The notes under the pieces are model-generated. The model was given only the letters and a program-made list of their open reading frames with translations. It made no database searches and was not told the origin of the DNA. Both the position numbers and the translations under genes were made by a program. From Stomatohabitans albus (lineage in GTDB: Bacteria > Actinomycetota > Nitriliruptoria > Euzebyales > Euzebyaceae): 64,000 nt of DNA. Positions 1 to 8,605 of this stretch are shown one piece after another. Location of the stretch: the NCBI RefSeq assembly GCF_036336025.1, contig NZ_JAYKKE010000001.1, positions 310,001 through 374,000 on the forward strand. The letters are read 5' to 3'. The stretch's first letter is position 1. Each line of letters opens with the position of its first letter.

Positions 1-1
1 T

Positions 2-607
2 GTCATCTTGAATGTCCCGCCATTCTGGACCACCAATATGGGGTACTTCTGGTCTATCGCCATTGCCGGAGTTCTTGGTCAAATCATGGTTCGCGTATCC
101 AAAAACCGGCTCCCAGGCTGGGTAGCGCTGAGCCTTGATGCCGCCGGGCTCTGTGTGTTCAGCGTGACTGGTTGCCTTAAAACGCTCGATCTTGGCTGGC
201 GATGGGAGATTGCCATTTTGATGGCTATTTTGACTGGTGTTGGCGGTGGGCTTGTACGCGACACGCTGTTACAAGTTAAGCCCTATGTCTTTCGTGGCGA
301 GCTATACGCCATCATTTCAGCATTTGCCGCTGCCCTTCTTGTTGCCCAATTAGCGCTGGATATTCCTCGGTTTACAGCCGGTGCTATTGCCAGTTTCTCA
401 GCATTCATCTTGCGGATGCTGGCTTGGAAGAAAGGGTGGAGCCTGCCAGTCTTTGACATTGATAAACCGGTACGCCCCATCGCTAAGGCCCAACCACTAC
501 CGGTACCGCCACCGGTACCGGTTCGCCCCTATGGTCGTAAACGTACGAGCTCACTCGTACCCATTGTTCCTTCTCGCCGGTTAGGGCTTAGGATGAATCA
601 CAAATAG
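2..607 (+). CDS. TRIC-type cation channel family protein (UPF0126), 5' end outside the window
   Basis: Membrane protein of the bacterial TRIC/UPF0126 family, trimeric monovalent-cation channels of the inner membrane. The frame is open to the left edge, and its first residues (ending PPFW) match the middle of the first family repeat, so the N-terminal part lies outside the window. The TTG at 8 is not a real start. The second repeat carries the hallmark GGGLVRD after two hydrophobic segments. The tail after about residue 150 is proline-rich (PLPVPPPVPVRP) and then basic, unusual for the family and probably cytoplasmic. A second family member follows 29 bp downstream on the same strand, so the two are probably co-transcribed. 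Family assignment is firm; channel activity is inferred. Confidence 0.85.
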   Translation, partial: VILNVPPFWTTNMGYFWSIAIAGVLGQIMVRVSKNRLPGWVALSLDAAGLCVFSVTGCLKTLDLGWRWEIAILMAILTGVGGGLVRDTLLQVKPYVFRGELYAIISAFAAALLVAQLALDIPRFTAGAIASFSAFILRMLAWKKGWSLPVFDIDKPVRPIAKAQPLPVPPPVPVRPYGRKRTSSLVPIVPSRRLGLRMNHK

Positions 608-636
608 CTGCCGAAATTATACGGTGAGAACGCCCC

Positions 637-1272
637 ATGGACCTTTACGCTTCATTTTCTTCACTGTTCACCCTTGCTGATCTTGTAGGAACAATCGCCT
701 TTGCGATGTCTGGGGTGATGTTGGCCAGCCGGCTCAAAATGGACATGGTAGGCGTTGTAGTCCTCGCTTTTTTACCAGCATGTGGCGGTGGTACGGTTCG
801 TGACTTGCTCTTGGGCGCGACACCGTTTTGGATGGAACAGCCGTACTATCTGTATGCAGTTTTTTTCACCGCAATGGTGGGGCAATTCACCGTGGTTCAC
901 TATCACGAGAGTTTGCCGCGTTGGGTACTGCCCACCTTTGATGCTATCGGTCTCGCAGTATTCACCGTAGCTGGAATAGACAAAGCGCTGCTGTATGGAT
1001 TCGGTTGGGAAGTGTCCGTAACCATGGGCGTACTCACCGGATGCGGTGGGGGTCTATTGCGTGATGTCGTTGCGACCGAGCGTGCAGGGCTTTTAAGCAC
1101 CGAAGTCTACGCAACGGTCTCACTAGCAGGTGGATTGTTGCTCTTTGTGATGCGCAAGCTTGAATTATTCAACCTCGGCACAATGAGTTTTATCGCCTGC
1201 GTTTTTATCTTCGTATTCAGGATGATTGCCTGGCATCGTAACTGGCATCTTCCCCGAGTGGTGTTGAAATAG
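637..1272 (+). CDS. TRIC-type cation channel family protein (UPF0126), complete paralogue
   Basis: Complete 211-residue member of the TRIC/UPF0126 family. Two internal repeats are visible, each with a GGG-x-x-RD motif: CGGGTVRD near residue 50 and CGGGLLRD near residue 133. About seven hydrophobic helices are predictable, the expected topology for the bacterial channels. Start ATG 637 has a GGTGAG-like sequence 8 nt upstream. It follows the partial TRIC gene by 29 bp, making a tandem pair. The paralogues differ clearly in sequence, so this is not a recent duplication. A short inverted repeat (GTGTTGA/TCAACAC) at the 3' end could be a weak terminator. Ion selectivity cannot be read from the sequence. 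Confidence 0.88.
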   Translation: MDLYASFSSLFTLADLVGTIAFAMSGVMLASRLKMDMVGVVVLAFLPACGGGTVRDLLLGATPFWMEQPYYLYAVFFTAMVGQFTVVHYHESLPRWVLPTFDAIGLAVFTVAGIDKALLYGFGWEVSVTMGVLTGCGGGLLRDVVATERAGLLSTEVYATVSLAGGLLLFVMRKLELFNLGTMSFIACVFIFVFRMIAWHRNWHLPRVVLK

Positions 1273-1308
1273 GCCTCAACACAATTCTCACCAGGTCTTG
1301 CCCCAGGA

Positions 1309-2013
1309 CTAGCGAGTGATTTGGGGAACGATTTCGTCCCTGGAGTCCAATACCTTCAACGCTTCACCAGGACTATAGATAAGTCGTTGCGGGCCAGGGA
1401 CGATAAACGGTCCAGATGTAGGAAGTGGACCTGCTTGAATCTTGGTGGGGTCCTCCATATCGACACACCCGATCCAAGCAGCATCGGATTCAGCCCAGAC
1501 ATACCAAGCAAAGGCAGGTGTCGCCGCAAGGAGCACCACCCCGCGTGGCCCGTTACTGGCTAGTGCTTTTCGTGTTTCACGGGGTAGCCATTCAATAGGG
1601 ATACCTTGTTTGCCCGATGCCTTGGGTTTAAAGGCTGCCGCCAGTGCTTCAACTTGCATTTGAGCGGCTTGACCCATCTCTAATCGACTGAGACGGTGAT
1701 AACCACGACCGAGTGGGGAAAGCGCAACGACGCTCCCAGATACCGACCTAGCCAAAGCCGATTTTGGATCTGACTGGATATCTGGTGTATCAGCACGTGG
1801 TATCTCAGTATTTGATGCCCCCTCACTCATCGTTGGTCCAAATGTGGCATGCGCAAGCTCTTCACTCAGTCGTTCCACCGGAGACACGGTGGCGCTTACC
1901 TGAGGGATTGGCGCTTTGGGGAAAGGGGTTTGATCTGGCGCTGTCTGGATACTTTCAGGGGAAAATAGTCCCAAGAGGGCCAGAATGAGCGCGGATGACG
2001 GACGATGAGCCAT
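1309..2013 (-). CDS. putative secreted protein of unknown function
   Basis: Unrecognised 234-residue protein. The start was placed at ATG 2013, because the longer frame begins with a TTG six codons upstream. The N-terminus (SSALILALLGLF) looks like a short signal peptide or membrane anchor. The first 90 residues are low-complexity and Pro/Ser/Thr-rich. A more regular domain follows (about 95-234) containing a hydrophobic strand VVLLAATPAFAWYVWAES, a WIGC segment and a C-terminal GEALKVLDS stretch. No catalytic motif or known domain is evident. It lies convergent to the TRIC pair and divergent from the lipoprotein gene at 2262. An extracytoplasmic location is inferred only from the N-terminus. 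Confidence 0.6.
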   Translation of the reverse strand: MAHRPSSALILALLGLFSPESIQTAPDQTPFPKAPIPQVSATVSPVERLSEELAHATFGPTMSEGASNTEIPRADTPDIQSDPKSALARSVSGSVVALSPLGRGYHRLSRLEMGQAAQMQVEALAAAFKPKASGKQGIPIEWLPRETRKALASNGPRGVVLLAATPAFAWYVWAESDAAWIGCVDMEDPTKIQAGPLPTSGPFIVPGPQRLIYSPGEALKVLDSRDEIVPQITR

Positions 2014-2261
2014 GGGCGTAGTGTGCCCCAATAATTACCTTGAGTGGCGTAACTACAACCTGGTCATTGGTTCACGCGTAAAGAACACATAAGACCGTTC
2101 TTTGGCGTATTAGTATTCCTCACTATCTGGAATGCCACGCTGGTTCTTATTGCGGGGTAATCTAGCCCACTCAGCACCGCCTGTGCGACTGCAATACCCT
2201 CGCTAGAGCGCCGTGGTGATTGCCCACATCATTCTCACCACGGGTTTTACAAGGAGGTACT

Positions 2262-2504
2262 ATGCGATCCCTACTCCCCCTGAGTGCAACCGTTATGTGT
2301 TTGAGCCTGAGCGCCTGTTCGGTTCTTGCCCCGGTCCCTGGCCAATCTGGCACCGATTCGGTTAGCGAACCCCTACCGCCGTCTCCAACCGTAGGTGCCG
2401 ATATTCGTACCGCTGATGCTAACCAGACGAACCTGTTTTGGGGCAACCCGTTCGAGGAAGACCACAGCCGCCACGCCGCTCCGGTTGTGCACCCCGTTGA
2501 CTAA
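2262..2504 (+). CDS. small putative lipoprotein
   Basis: An 80-residue protein with a type II signal sequence: MRSLLPLSATVMCLSLSAC, lipobox LSAC, lipidated Cys about residue 19. The mature part is only about 60 residues, Pro/Asp/His-containing and without recognisable fold. The start is decided by a strong AAGGAGG ribosome-binding site at 2251-2257, which rules out the longer frame from 2220. It is followed 130 bp downstream on the same strand by another lipoprotein gene, the siderophore-type binding protein. A shared role is possible but not demonstrated. Function unknown. Confidence 0.7.
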   Translation: MRSLLPLSATVMCLSLSACSVLAPVPGQSGTDSVSEPLPPSPTVGADIRTADANQTNLFWGNPFEEDHSRHAAPVVHPVD

Positions 2505-2634
2505 ACCTCAGTGGCCTGTATCCAACGGTATTGGTGAATTTCATGGACTGGGGAGGCCTCAAGTGGCATACGCTCAACACGAGAGCAGTTACACACTCTG
2601 CGTACTTGTTATCTTCGTTTTCTAAGGAATAAAC

Positions 2635-3825
2635 ATGAGACCCGTATCCATCGCGTTTTCCACACTGTTGTGTTTGAGCTTGGCGGGCTGTTCTGGCAGC
2701 GCACCGAACACGAGCGAATCGGACCACCTTTCACCTCGTCCTTCCTCTTCGGCCACAGCGAACCAATCCAGCCCAGCCGTCGCTTCGGATGCTCCGAGCA
2801 ACTCCAATCAAAATACTGTCTTAGAGGGGCTGCCTGAGTCTGGTATCACGGCAGATGGACAATATAAAGGCCCGCAAGGGTTTGCGTTTTTTGATGACCC
2901 TGAGCAGGTATTTCCCGCAGAAATCAAGCACATCTACGGGACCACCACGATTCCAAAACAACCCAAAACTATTGTCACCCTCGGTGACGGGGCGACCGAT
3001 GCGGTCTTGATGCTTGCCCGTGTACCCAACGCCATGCCAACGGTAACGGGTGGGGAGCATAATGGCATGCTTGAGGATTGGGCGTCGGTAATCCAGGGCT
3101 TTGGAATAGAACCGGGCAGCCCGGATATGCCCGTGATGTTGGACACCACACATGGGGTACCAGTGGATGAGATCAAACGCATCAAACCCGACGTGATTTT
3201 AGCCCTAGAAAACGGCATAACGAAAGCCGAATATGAACAGCTCAGTGCGTTTGCCCCTGTTGTAGCGCCGCTTCACGAACCTGGCACCACACGATGGGAG
3301 GATCTTGTCCTCGTGACCGGCCAAGCCCTTGGACAAGGTATCCATGCCAAGGAGCTCACTAGGCAAATCAATGAAACCACTGAATATGAGAGTCAGAATC
3401 TCACAGGCCTAGCCGGTAAGACCATCCATGTTGGTATTTTGCGGCTCTCCCCTACCCCTACGCTGGAGGTATACACACCTGATAATCCACGCTTGATGTT
3501 CTATGCGTCCTATGGGTTCAAGGCCGCTCCCCTTCCCAGTGGGCTTGAGGCAGCAGGTGATGACCGGCTTGTTTCCGTACCCGCAGAAAAGGTCGCTGAG
3601 CTGACGAGTGATGTGATGGTGGTCTTTGTTGACGGCAATAAATCGCCTGATGCCATATTGACCGATCCGCTTGTGCAGCAAGTACCAGCAGCAAAACGTG
3701 GCAATCTCATGGTCATTACCAATGAGAAGGAACGCTTAGCAACCGAGCATCTCGGCCTGGTCTGGTATACCTCAGCCTTTGATGACCATATCAATCACAT
3801 CAGCACACAGTTGAACGCCAACTAG
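2635..3825 (+). CDS. iron-siderophore-type ABC transporter substrate-binding lipoprotein
   Basis: A 396-residue cluster-A-III (FecB/FepB-like) binding protein that would capture ferric siderophore, heme or corrinoid outside the membrane. The signal sequence ends in lipobox LAGC (about residue 20). A Ser/Pro/Asn-rich linker spans about 20-65, followed by two periplasmic-binding-protein lobes joined by a long helix. Family landmarks are the stretch PKTIVTLGDGATDAVL with its early helix and the phrase IKPDVILALENG. Start ATG 2635 is preceded by AAGGA. No permease or ATPase gene is adjacent, so the partner transporter must be elsewhere. The exact ligand cannot be told from sequence. Family confidence is high, substrate confidence low. 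Confidence 0.82.
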   Translation: MRPVSIAFSTLLCLSLAGCSGSAPNTSESDHLSPRPSSSATANQSSPAVASDAPSNSNQNTVLEGLPESGITADGQYKGPQGFAFFDDPEQVFPAEIKHIYGTTTIPKQPKTIVTLGDGATDAVLMLARVPNAMPTVTGGEHNGMLEDWASVIQGFGIEPGSPDMPVMLDTTHGVPVDEIKRIKPDVILALENGITKAEYEQLSAFAPVVAPLHEPGTTRWEDLVLVTGQALGQGIHAKELTRQINETTEYESQNLTGLAGKTIHVGILRLSPTPTLEVYTPDNPRLMFYASYGFKAAPLPSGLEAAGDDRLVSVPAEKVAELTSDVMVVFVDGNKSPDAILTDPLVQQVPAAKRGNLMVITNEKERLATEHLGLVWYTSAFDDHINHISTQLNAN

Positions 3826-3847
3826 CTGGTAATACGCGACTGGCTTG

Positions 3848-4420
3848 TTATGGGCGCAAATGGTTGGCCCACCTGGGTTTAGGCGTACCCGGGCGAGGGT
3901 TTTTAATATCGATCGTGCCACGTCCATCTGGGCGGTAGGTATTCCATGCTTCCTTACCTGAGGGCAACGTCAGTAAGGGGCGTTCGGTGGGGGTGAAGGT
4001 ACGGGCCAACCCCTTGCCACCACCGGTACGAGCTGCTGCCGGTGGGCGTGGGTGCCGTTCATTCCCCCAAGCAAGCTTAGGTTCAACGGGTTGAATCGTT
4101 GGCCGTGCCGGGTGAACCGGCTTACGAAATGCTGGTAACCCTGGACCGCTAGGCGCACCTGCCGGGGCACCACCACCGGAGAAAGACACACGGTTGGGTC
4201 TTGCCGTGCCTGAGAGTGAGCCCTCTTGAACCGTTACACCCATTCCTGGTCCGGTGATACCGCCGGTTTTTCCTTCCAGGGGGTCAACCTGGGCTGGTTG
4301 GGGTGCAAACCATTCCAACCAAAGCGGCAGTTGCCAATGTGGTGACGCCATCGCTGGGGTGGTGGGTAGTACCAACAAGCCGGCTACAGCTCCAGCAATC
4401 AGCGTCTGACGTCCACTCAT
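3848..4420 (-). CDS. putative secreted proline-rich protein
   Basis: Unrecognised protein of about 190 residues. The N-terminus (TLIAGAVAGLLVLPTTPAMA) is a convincing Sec signal peptide with an AMA cleavage site. The rest is rich in Pro, Gly, Arg and Trp and looks disordered, with no enzymatic motif. ATG 4420 was preferred to the GTG at 4426; neither has a Shine-Dalgarno sequence, and a GATAAC hexamer lies 6 nt upstream of the ATG. It is convergent with the siderophore-binding-protein gene. It could be a cell-wall-associated or structural peptide; function unknown. Confidence 0.55.
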   Translation of the reverse strand: MSGRQTLIAGAVAGLLVLPTTPAMASPHWQLPLWLEWFAPQPAQVDPLEGKTGGITGPGMGVTVQEGSLSGTARPNRVSFSGGGAPAGAPSGPGLPAFRKPVHPARPTIQPVEPKLAWGNERHPRPPAAARTGGGKGLARTFTPTERPLLTLPSGKEAWNTYRPDGRGTIDIKNPRPGTPKPRWANHLRP

Positions 4421-4571
4421 AGCCACGTTATCGGCAGCTCAGCCCCATTCTGGAGTCAGAGATCTCTGCTACCTTCTGATGCTTGGACGGATGGTTTCGG
4501 TTCGGTTTACAGCGCGTGGTCGGAGACGGCTTTGGTAGATCATTTGCTGCTAGCCCTTACCTCATGGCACC

Positions 4572-4601
4572 TTCAACGGGTACTGGCAGGTCAAGTAGGC
4601 T
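4572..4601 (+). promoter_or_regulatory. leaderless promoter of xthA
   Basis: TTCAAC (4572-4577) and TAGGCT (4596-4601) are separated by 18 nt. The ATG of xthA follows the -10 hexamer by exactly 6 nt, and there is no Shine-Dalgarno sequence. Transcription would start at or next to the A of the ATG. Confidence 0.6.
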
Positions 4602-4607
4602 GTTTTC

Positions 4608-5432
4608 ATGCTACGAATTGCAAGCCATAACGTGAACGGAATCCGAGCAACGCATCAACGCGGTTGGGTGCCTTGGGTGAATGCCCGCGGCATTGATGTG
4701 ATTGGCCTTCAAGAAGTTCGGGCAACACCCAACCAATATCCTGACGGGGTCTTTGATGGTTGGGATGTACACGTGGATACGGGCGAAATGAAGGGGCGAA
4801 ATGGTGTTGCCCTGTTATCCAAAACGCCTGTTGCCGCTTCTCGAACGGGGATTGGGTTGGAGGAGTTTGCTGGTGATGGTCGGTACGTAGAAATTGATCT
4901 GGCTGACTATCCGCTGACCATTGCCAGTTTGTATTTACCCAAAGGTGATGTGCCTGACGGTGAAAGTGAAGCCAAACAAGCTAAATATGACCGTAAATTC
5001 CGGTTCTTGGCACGCTTGGCGGCGCTGTTGGCCGAAAAAGCTGATGAAGCTGCTAATGGTGGCCGAGAATTCCTGATTATCGGCGACTTCAACATTGCCC
5101 GCAGTGAATTAGACATTAAGAACTGGAAAGGCAATCTTAATAGTGAGGGGTTCTTACCAGAAGAACGCCAGTGGTTTGCTGACATGTTAGAAACCACAGG
5201 ACTCGTTGATATTGTGCGCACAATGCATCCCGACCAACCGGGTCCTTATAGCTGGTGGAGCTGGCGCGGCCAAGCCTTTGCAAACGATGCTGGGTGGCGG
5301 ATTGACTATCACTTGGCTACCCCAGGGCTAGCGGCCACGGCGGTAACAAGCGGTGTGGACCGTGAACCGAGCAGAGATGAGCGCCTCAGTGATCATGCTC
5401 CGGTAGTCGTTGATTACGACTTCCCCGCATAG
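4608..5432 (+). CDS. xthA: exodeoxyribonuclease III (AP endonuclease family)
   Basis: A 274-residue Mg2+-dependent DNA-repair nuclease of the exonuclease III/AP-endonuclease superfamily, cutting DNA 5' to abasic sites and degrading 3' ends. Motifs in order: N-terminal SHNVNGIRA, metal-binding LQEVRA (about residue 38), LYLPKG, catalytic GDFNIAR (about residue 163), and C-terminal RIDYHLA with LSDHAPV containing the catalytic Asp-His. Length is normal. ATG 4608 directly follows a TAGGCT hexamer by 6 nt and is probably read from a leaderless mRNA. It is a single-gene unit ending in a strong hairpin terminator. Cytoplasmic. Confidence 0.95.
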   Translation: MLRIASHNVNGIRATHQRGWVPWVNARGIDVIGLQEVRATPNQYPDGVFDGWDVHVDTGEMKGRNGVALLSKTPVAASRTGIGLEEFAGDGRYVEIDLADYPLTIASLYLPKGDVPDGESEAKQAKYDRKFRFLARLAALLAEKADEAANGGREFLIIGDFNIARSELDIKNWKGNLNSEGFLPEERQWFADMLETTGLVDIVRTMHPDQPGPYSWWSWRGQAFANDAGWRIDYHLATPGLAATAVTSGVDREPSRDERLSDHAPVVVDYDFPA

Positions 5433-5487
5433 GTGCTTCATTGCGGTCCGTCCTGACTGCTCATCGAAGCAAGAACGGCACATATAC

Positions 5488-5515
5488 AAGCGAGCCCTCG
5501 AAAGGGCTCGCTTTT
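5488..5515 (+). terminator. bidirectional intrinsic terminator between xthA and the cell-wall-binding-repeat gene
   Basis: An 11-bp perfect stem (AAGCGAGCCCT / AGGGCTCGCTT) with a CGAA tetraloop is followed by TTTT on the plus strand. It lies between convergent genes, so it probably serves both. Confidence 0.85.
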
Positions 5516-5524
5516 CCATTGAGG

Positions 5525-6685
5525 CTACTTACCTTCAGCGATTTTACTTGCATTCGATGCAGTGAAGGCTTGATTACCTCCATAGAAGATGTCGCCACCC
5601 TTCTTGCTAATGGATGTGAAGGGGCGAACGGTGTCTAGGAACTCTTTTGGGACCGCCTTTGCTTTTCCGTCGGTCATAACAAGGGCGCGCTTCCTTTGAG
5701 CGGCGTGAGCCGCGCCTACAAGCGCATCAGGAAAGTCTTTGTCGGTTGCAAAGGCCAGCTGATTAGTTGAACCAAGATCGACATACAGAGACATCACATC
5801 AGGGTCTACAGCGGCTGGTGACTCATCAGGCACAACACTGGACGGCCATGTGTTCTGATTCCACGTCCCGAGGCGAACTAAACGGAACCCACTCAAGTTC
5901 TGCCGTGCCCACGCAACCCCTTGGGAACCATACACAACCATGCCGTTATTGCGCGCGGCAATATTGCCAGCGACCAACGCGGTAGCCCAGTTGGCATCTG
6001 ACGGGTCAACGGCATAGACCTTTGACGGGTTGATTGAGGCGGTGACTACGTTGTAGGTATCAAGTGCCTTCAAAGGATTCGTCAGCATTGAATTTGTTTC
6101 GTTGCGTTCAGCAGTCGTATCTGACACTCGCTGGCTAGTAAGTGCACGAGTGTCACCACCGAGACGACGAACACTGAAATTCAGTGGCTGTTTCCGATCA
6201 CCGACCATCTTCTTGATCTGGTCTTCAGCTTCCAAGCTGACTGCATCTACACCACCGATGATAGTGACCATCCCACCAGGCCGGAGTACTCGCTCAATCT
6301 CCTCACGAGTGTACGGATGTAGGGATGCACTGTTATGCAAATTGGTCTTGGTGATGTTGTTATACGTCAACAGAATGGGGGCACCCGTCTGTACTGCCAA
6401 CGGAATAGCCGTTGCAGAGTCGGCAGGGTTATCAGCACCTGCCACGATGACATGGGTGACTTGGGTCTTGGGTTTGCCGGTTGCCTCTTTTGTGGCTGAG
6501 GGATACATGTCGCGGCTGGCGAAGATGGCCGTGCTGACACGGTCAGAACCCCAGATGCGATGAACCTCACTCGAATCACCCTTGATGCTCACCGGAACAG
6601 ATTTCGCCTGAGCGATACCCGCCGTGGGCACCAGACCTACGGTCAGGGCAATGGATGCACTAAGCGCAAGTACTCGTAATGACAT
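5525..6685 (-). CDS. secreted cell wall-binding repeat 2 protein
   Basis: A 386-residue exported protein made almost entirely of cell-wall-binding repeat 2 modules (CW_binding_2). In Clostridioides surface proteins these modules anchor the chain to anionic wall polymers. The N-terminal segment VLALSASIALTVGLVP with AQA cleavage is a signal peptide. Three repeats follow, recognisable by R-x-WGSDRVSTA, ADNPADSATAIPLAV, GAPILLTY and VTIIGGVDAVS near the start and PDALVGAAHAAQRK near the end. No other catalytic domain is visible. The start has a good GAGGAG site 5 nt upstream. The second member of the family in this window is at 42964. Role in adhesion or envelope architecture is inferred. Confidence 0.85.
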   Translation of the reverse strand: MSLRVLALSASIALTVGLVPTAGIAQAKSVPVSIKGDSSEVHRIWGSDRVSTAIFASRDMYPSATKEATGKPKTQVTHVIVAGADNPADSATAIPLAVQTGAPILLTYNNITKTNLHNSASLHPYTREEIERVLRPGGMVTIIGGVDAVSLEAEDQIKKMVGDRKQPLNFSVRRLGGDTRALTSQRVSDTTAERNETNSMLTNPLKALDTYNVVTASINPSKVYAVDPSDANWATALVAGNIAARNNGMVVYGSQGVAWARQNLSGFRLVRLGTWNQNTWPSSVVPDESPAAVDPDVMSLYVDLGSTNQLAFATDKDFPDALVGAAHAAQRKRALVMTDGKAKAVPKEFLDTVRPFTSISKKGGDIFYGGNQAFTASNASKIAEGK

Positions 6686-6725
6686 AACTGCTCCTCAAAA
6701 CGTTGGATAAGGTGAATATACCGCA

Positions 6726-7484
6726 CTAGTACCGAAGGCCAACCCCGCGACGGCGAGCAAATGCAATCATTTCATCACGGTTAGATACATCGCACTTGCG
6801 GTACATGTTAGTTAAATGTTTTTGTACTGTTCGAATACTGATACTCAAAACTTGAGCAATCTGTGCATCACTCATGTTCTTTTCAAGCAGGTCAAGGACC
6901 TGTAACTCCCGTCTGGTAAGGGTTTCGCCGCTTCCAGAAGGATGAATGGTATCTACTAACAAACCAATTAAAGGATTACTTACAACAACTTCTCCTTGAC
7001 GAACTTTGTCGATTGCAAGGAGAATCTCATCACCGGTAGTAGTTTTTAATAAGTAACCTTTGACACCTGCGGCGAGAGCATCTCTCAGGTCATTACTTGA
7101 ATCAGTATCAGCTAATAACACGATGGGTAACTCACTATGTTCAAGTAAGAGCCCACGAACAATGGTAACGGGGTCCTCATCGGGGTAGGTACCGTCCAAG
7201 AGCACGAGCGATGGTCGGGTATCGGCAACGAGGATACGAAGCTCACCTGGGGTATGAGCCTCAGCGATCACATCAATATCGTCGCGTAAGCCCTCAAGCA
7301 TCCACGCCATTGCCTCGGTAACAATGGGATGGGGTGATGCAAGGAGAAGCCGAATACGCCCGTCCGACTGTGGTTCGTCTTCCCCCCACGCATCGTCAGC
7401 ACCTTCGCCCCATTGAATCGGTGGGAGATCATCAAGGTCGACGATAGGAATATCGTCGGACCCAAGTGGCTCCCATCCACTCAA
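6726..7484 (-). CDS. NarL/LuxR-type response regulator with degenerate receiver
   Basis: A 252-residue DNA-binding regulator. An acidic 42-residue extension precedes a receiver domain (about 43-165) and a C-terminal LuxR-type helix-turn-helix (about 185-250: LTRRELQVLDLL, then DAQIAQVLSISIRTVQKHL). In the receiver, the phospho-acceptor Asp (LVLLDGT) and the switch Lys (YLLKTTTG) are present. The usual acidic pair at the end of beta 1 is replaced by Ala-Ser (LLLASPHPIV), so Mg2+-dependent phosphorylation is doubtful. No histidine kinase is nearby. Its ATG overlaps the stop of the NYN/LOTUS gene by 4 bp, making it the last gene of the ftsH operon. Target genes unknown. Confidence 0.85.
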   Translation of the reverse strand: MSGWEPLGSDDIPIVDLDDLPPIQWGEGADDAWGEDEPQSDGRIRLLLASPHPIVTEAMAWMLEGLRDDIDVIAEAHTPGELRILVADTRPSLVLLDGTYPDEDPVTIVRGLLLEHSELPIVLLADTDSSNDLRDALAAGVKGYLLKTTTGDEILLAIDKVRQGEVVVSNPLIGLLVDTIHPSGSGETLTRRELQVLDLLEKNMSDAQIAQVLSISIRTVQKHLTNMYRKCDVSNRDEMIAFARRRGVGLRY

Positions 7485-8605
7485 TTGATACTCCGCAGCA
7501 AGTAGTCTTCCGCATCTTCATCCCACTCCATCTTGATGATGTTTGTGCGACGGGCAGCTTTACAGAACTGCAAAAACCCGGAATATCCAAAGCGTTTTTC
7601 ACTAAAGTCAGGTTCGACAGTCCGTATGAGTGATTTCAGCCCATCCAAGGGCGCTGGTTCGTGCTGGCGAACGACTCGAGCTAATAGGGCGAATGCGTCA
7701 GCTTCAGTGTTGCTTTGGGTTGGGAGACCGACTTGCGGGTCGCCCTGGCTTGGCCCATCAGAAAGCTCAATATCACCTCGTGACGCTAAATCCTGGAGTG
7801 CCTCACCAAAGCCACGGAACCCATATTCTGCCTCAGTAAAGGTCGGATCTTTTCGCAGCATCGCCCGCTTTAACTGGCTGGCGGTGACTGGCCCATGGGC
7901 GGTACGAATCAAGCCGCCCAATGTGCTGGTAACAATTTTGGTGAGATTCTCAATCGTGTGCTCGGTAACCTCAAGTGTGTCATCGCCATCATCTACATCG
8001 TCGATATCTTCAACAACGGCGACCTTACTCACCGGCACCGTCTTGGCGGCCTTCGTTGGTGCGGGAACCGTACCCTTGTGACGATCGTTTTGTTTCTTCC
8101 GGTTTTTCTTTGGCCGGGTAGGTAAATCCACCCCCTCAAGTAATTCATAGAAGATGAATTCATCGCATGCTGGCGGCAATAATTTTGATGTAGATGCCTT
8201 GAGCCCTACCCCAATGACGCGCTTATTCAGTTCTCGGAGCTTGTTAACCAGCGGTGTGAAATCACTATCCCCAGTACAAATCACAAACGTTGAAATGTAA
8301 TCACGCTCAAAGACGAGTTCAATGGCATCAACAGCCATCTTGATATCAGCCGCATTCTTACGAACAGCACCAAGACGCTGTGGAATCTCAATGAGTTCCA
8401 CCTGTTCTTTGGTCAGCATCCGCCGATCTTCGTCAAAACTTGTCCAATCGGCATACGCCTTGCGTACGACGACGCGACCCCGTTCAGCCAACGCATCAGC
8501 CAGGGGACGGAGATCAAACTGCATGCCGCGGAGGTCCTCTCGCGCGCCGATGGCGAGATTCTCATAATCAAGGAATAGCGCTATACGTTCTTCTTCGGCC
8601 ATCAT
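7481..8605 (-). CDS. NYN (PIN-like) nuclease-domain protein with two LOTUS/OST-HTH domains
   Basis: A 374-residue putative RNA-processing protein. The N-terminal NYN domain (about 8-155) has the PIN-like acidic sites: ALFLDYENL, DIKMAVDAIEL and CTGDSDFTPLV, with conserved Asp residues for metal binding. A charged linker (about 165-215) with an Asp-rich segment leads to two winged-helix LOTUS/OST-HTH domains (about 225-285 and 305-372). These match at PTFTEAEYGFRGFGEAL and PDFSEKRFGYSGFLQF. LOTUS domains bind RNA, including G-rich or G4 RNA in other systems. It overlaps ftsH upstream and the response regulator downstream by 4 bp each, so the three genes are translationally coupled. Nuclease activity is inferred. 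Confidence 0.88.
   Translation of the reverse strand: MMAEEERIALFLDYENLAIGAREDLRGMQFDLRPLADALAERGRVVVRKAYADWTSFDEDRRMLTKEQVELIEIPQRLGAVRKNAADIKMAVDAIELVFERDYISTFVICTGDSDFTPLVNKLRELNKRVIGVGLKASTSKLLPPACDEFIFYELLEGVDLPTRPKKNRKKQNDRHKGTVPAPTKAAKTVPVSKVAVVEDIDDVDDGDDTLEVTEHTIENLTKIVTSTLGGLIRTAHGPVTASQLKRAMLRKDPTFTEAEYGFRGFGEALQDLASRGDIELSDGPSQGDPQVGLPTQSNTEADAFALLARVVRQHEPAPLDGLKSLIRTVEPDFSEKRFGYSGFLQFCKAARRTNIIKMEWDEDAEDYLLRSIN

Noticed and set aside
7533-8081. 182-codon plus-strand frame opposite the NYN/LOTUS gene
   Set aside because: Antisense shadow; the minus-strand gene has clear domain motifs and overlapping neighbours.
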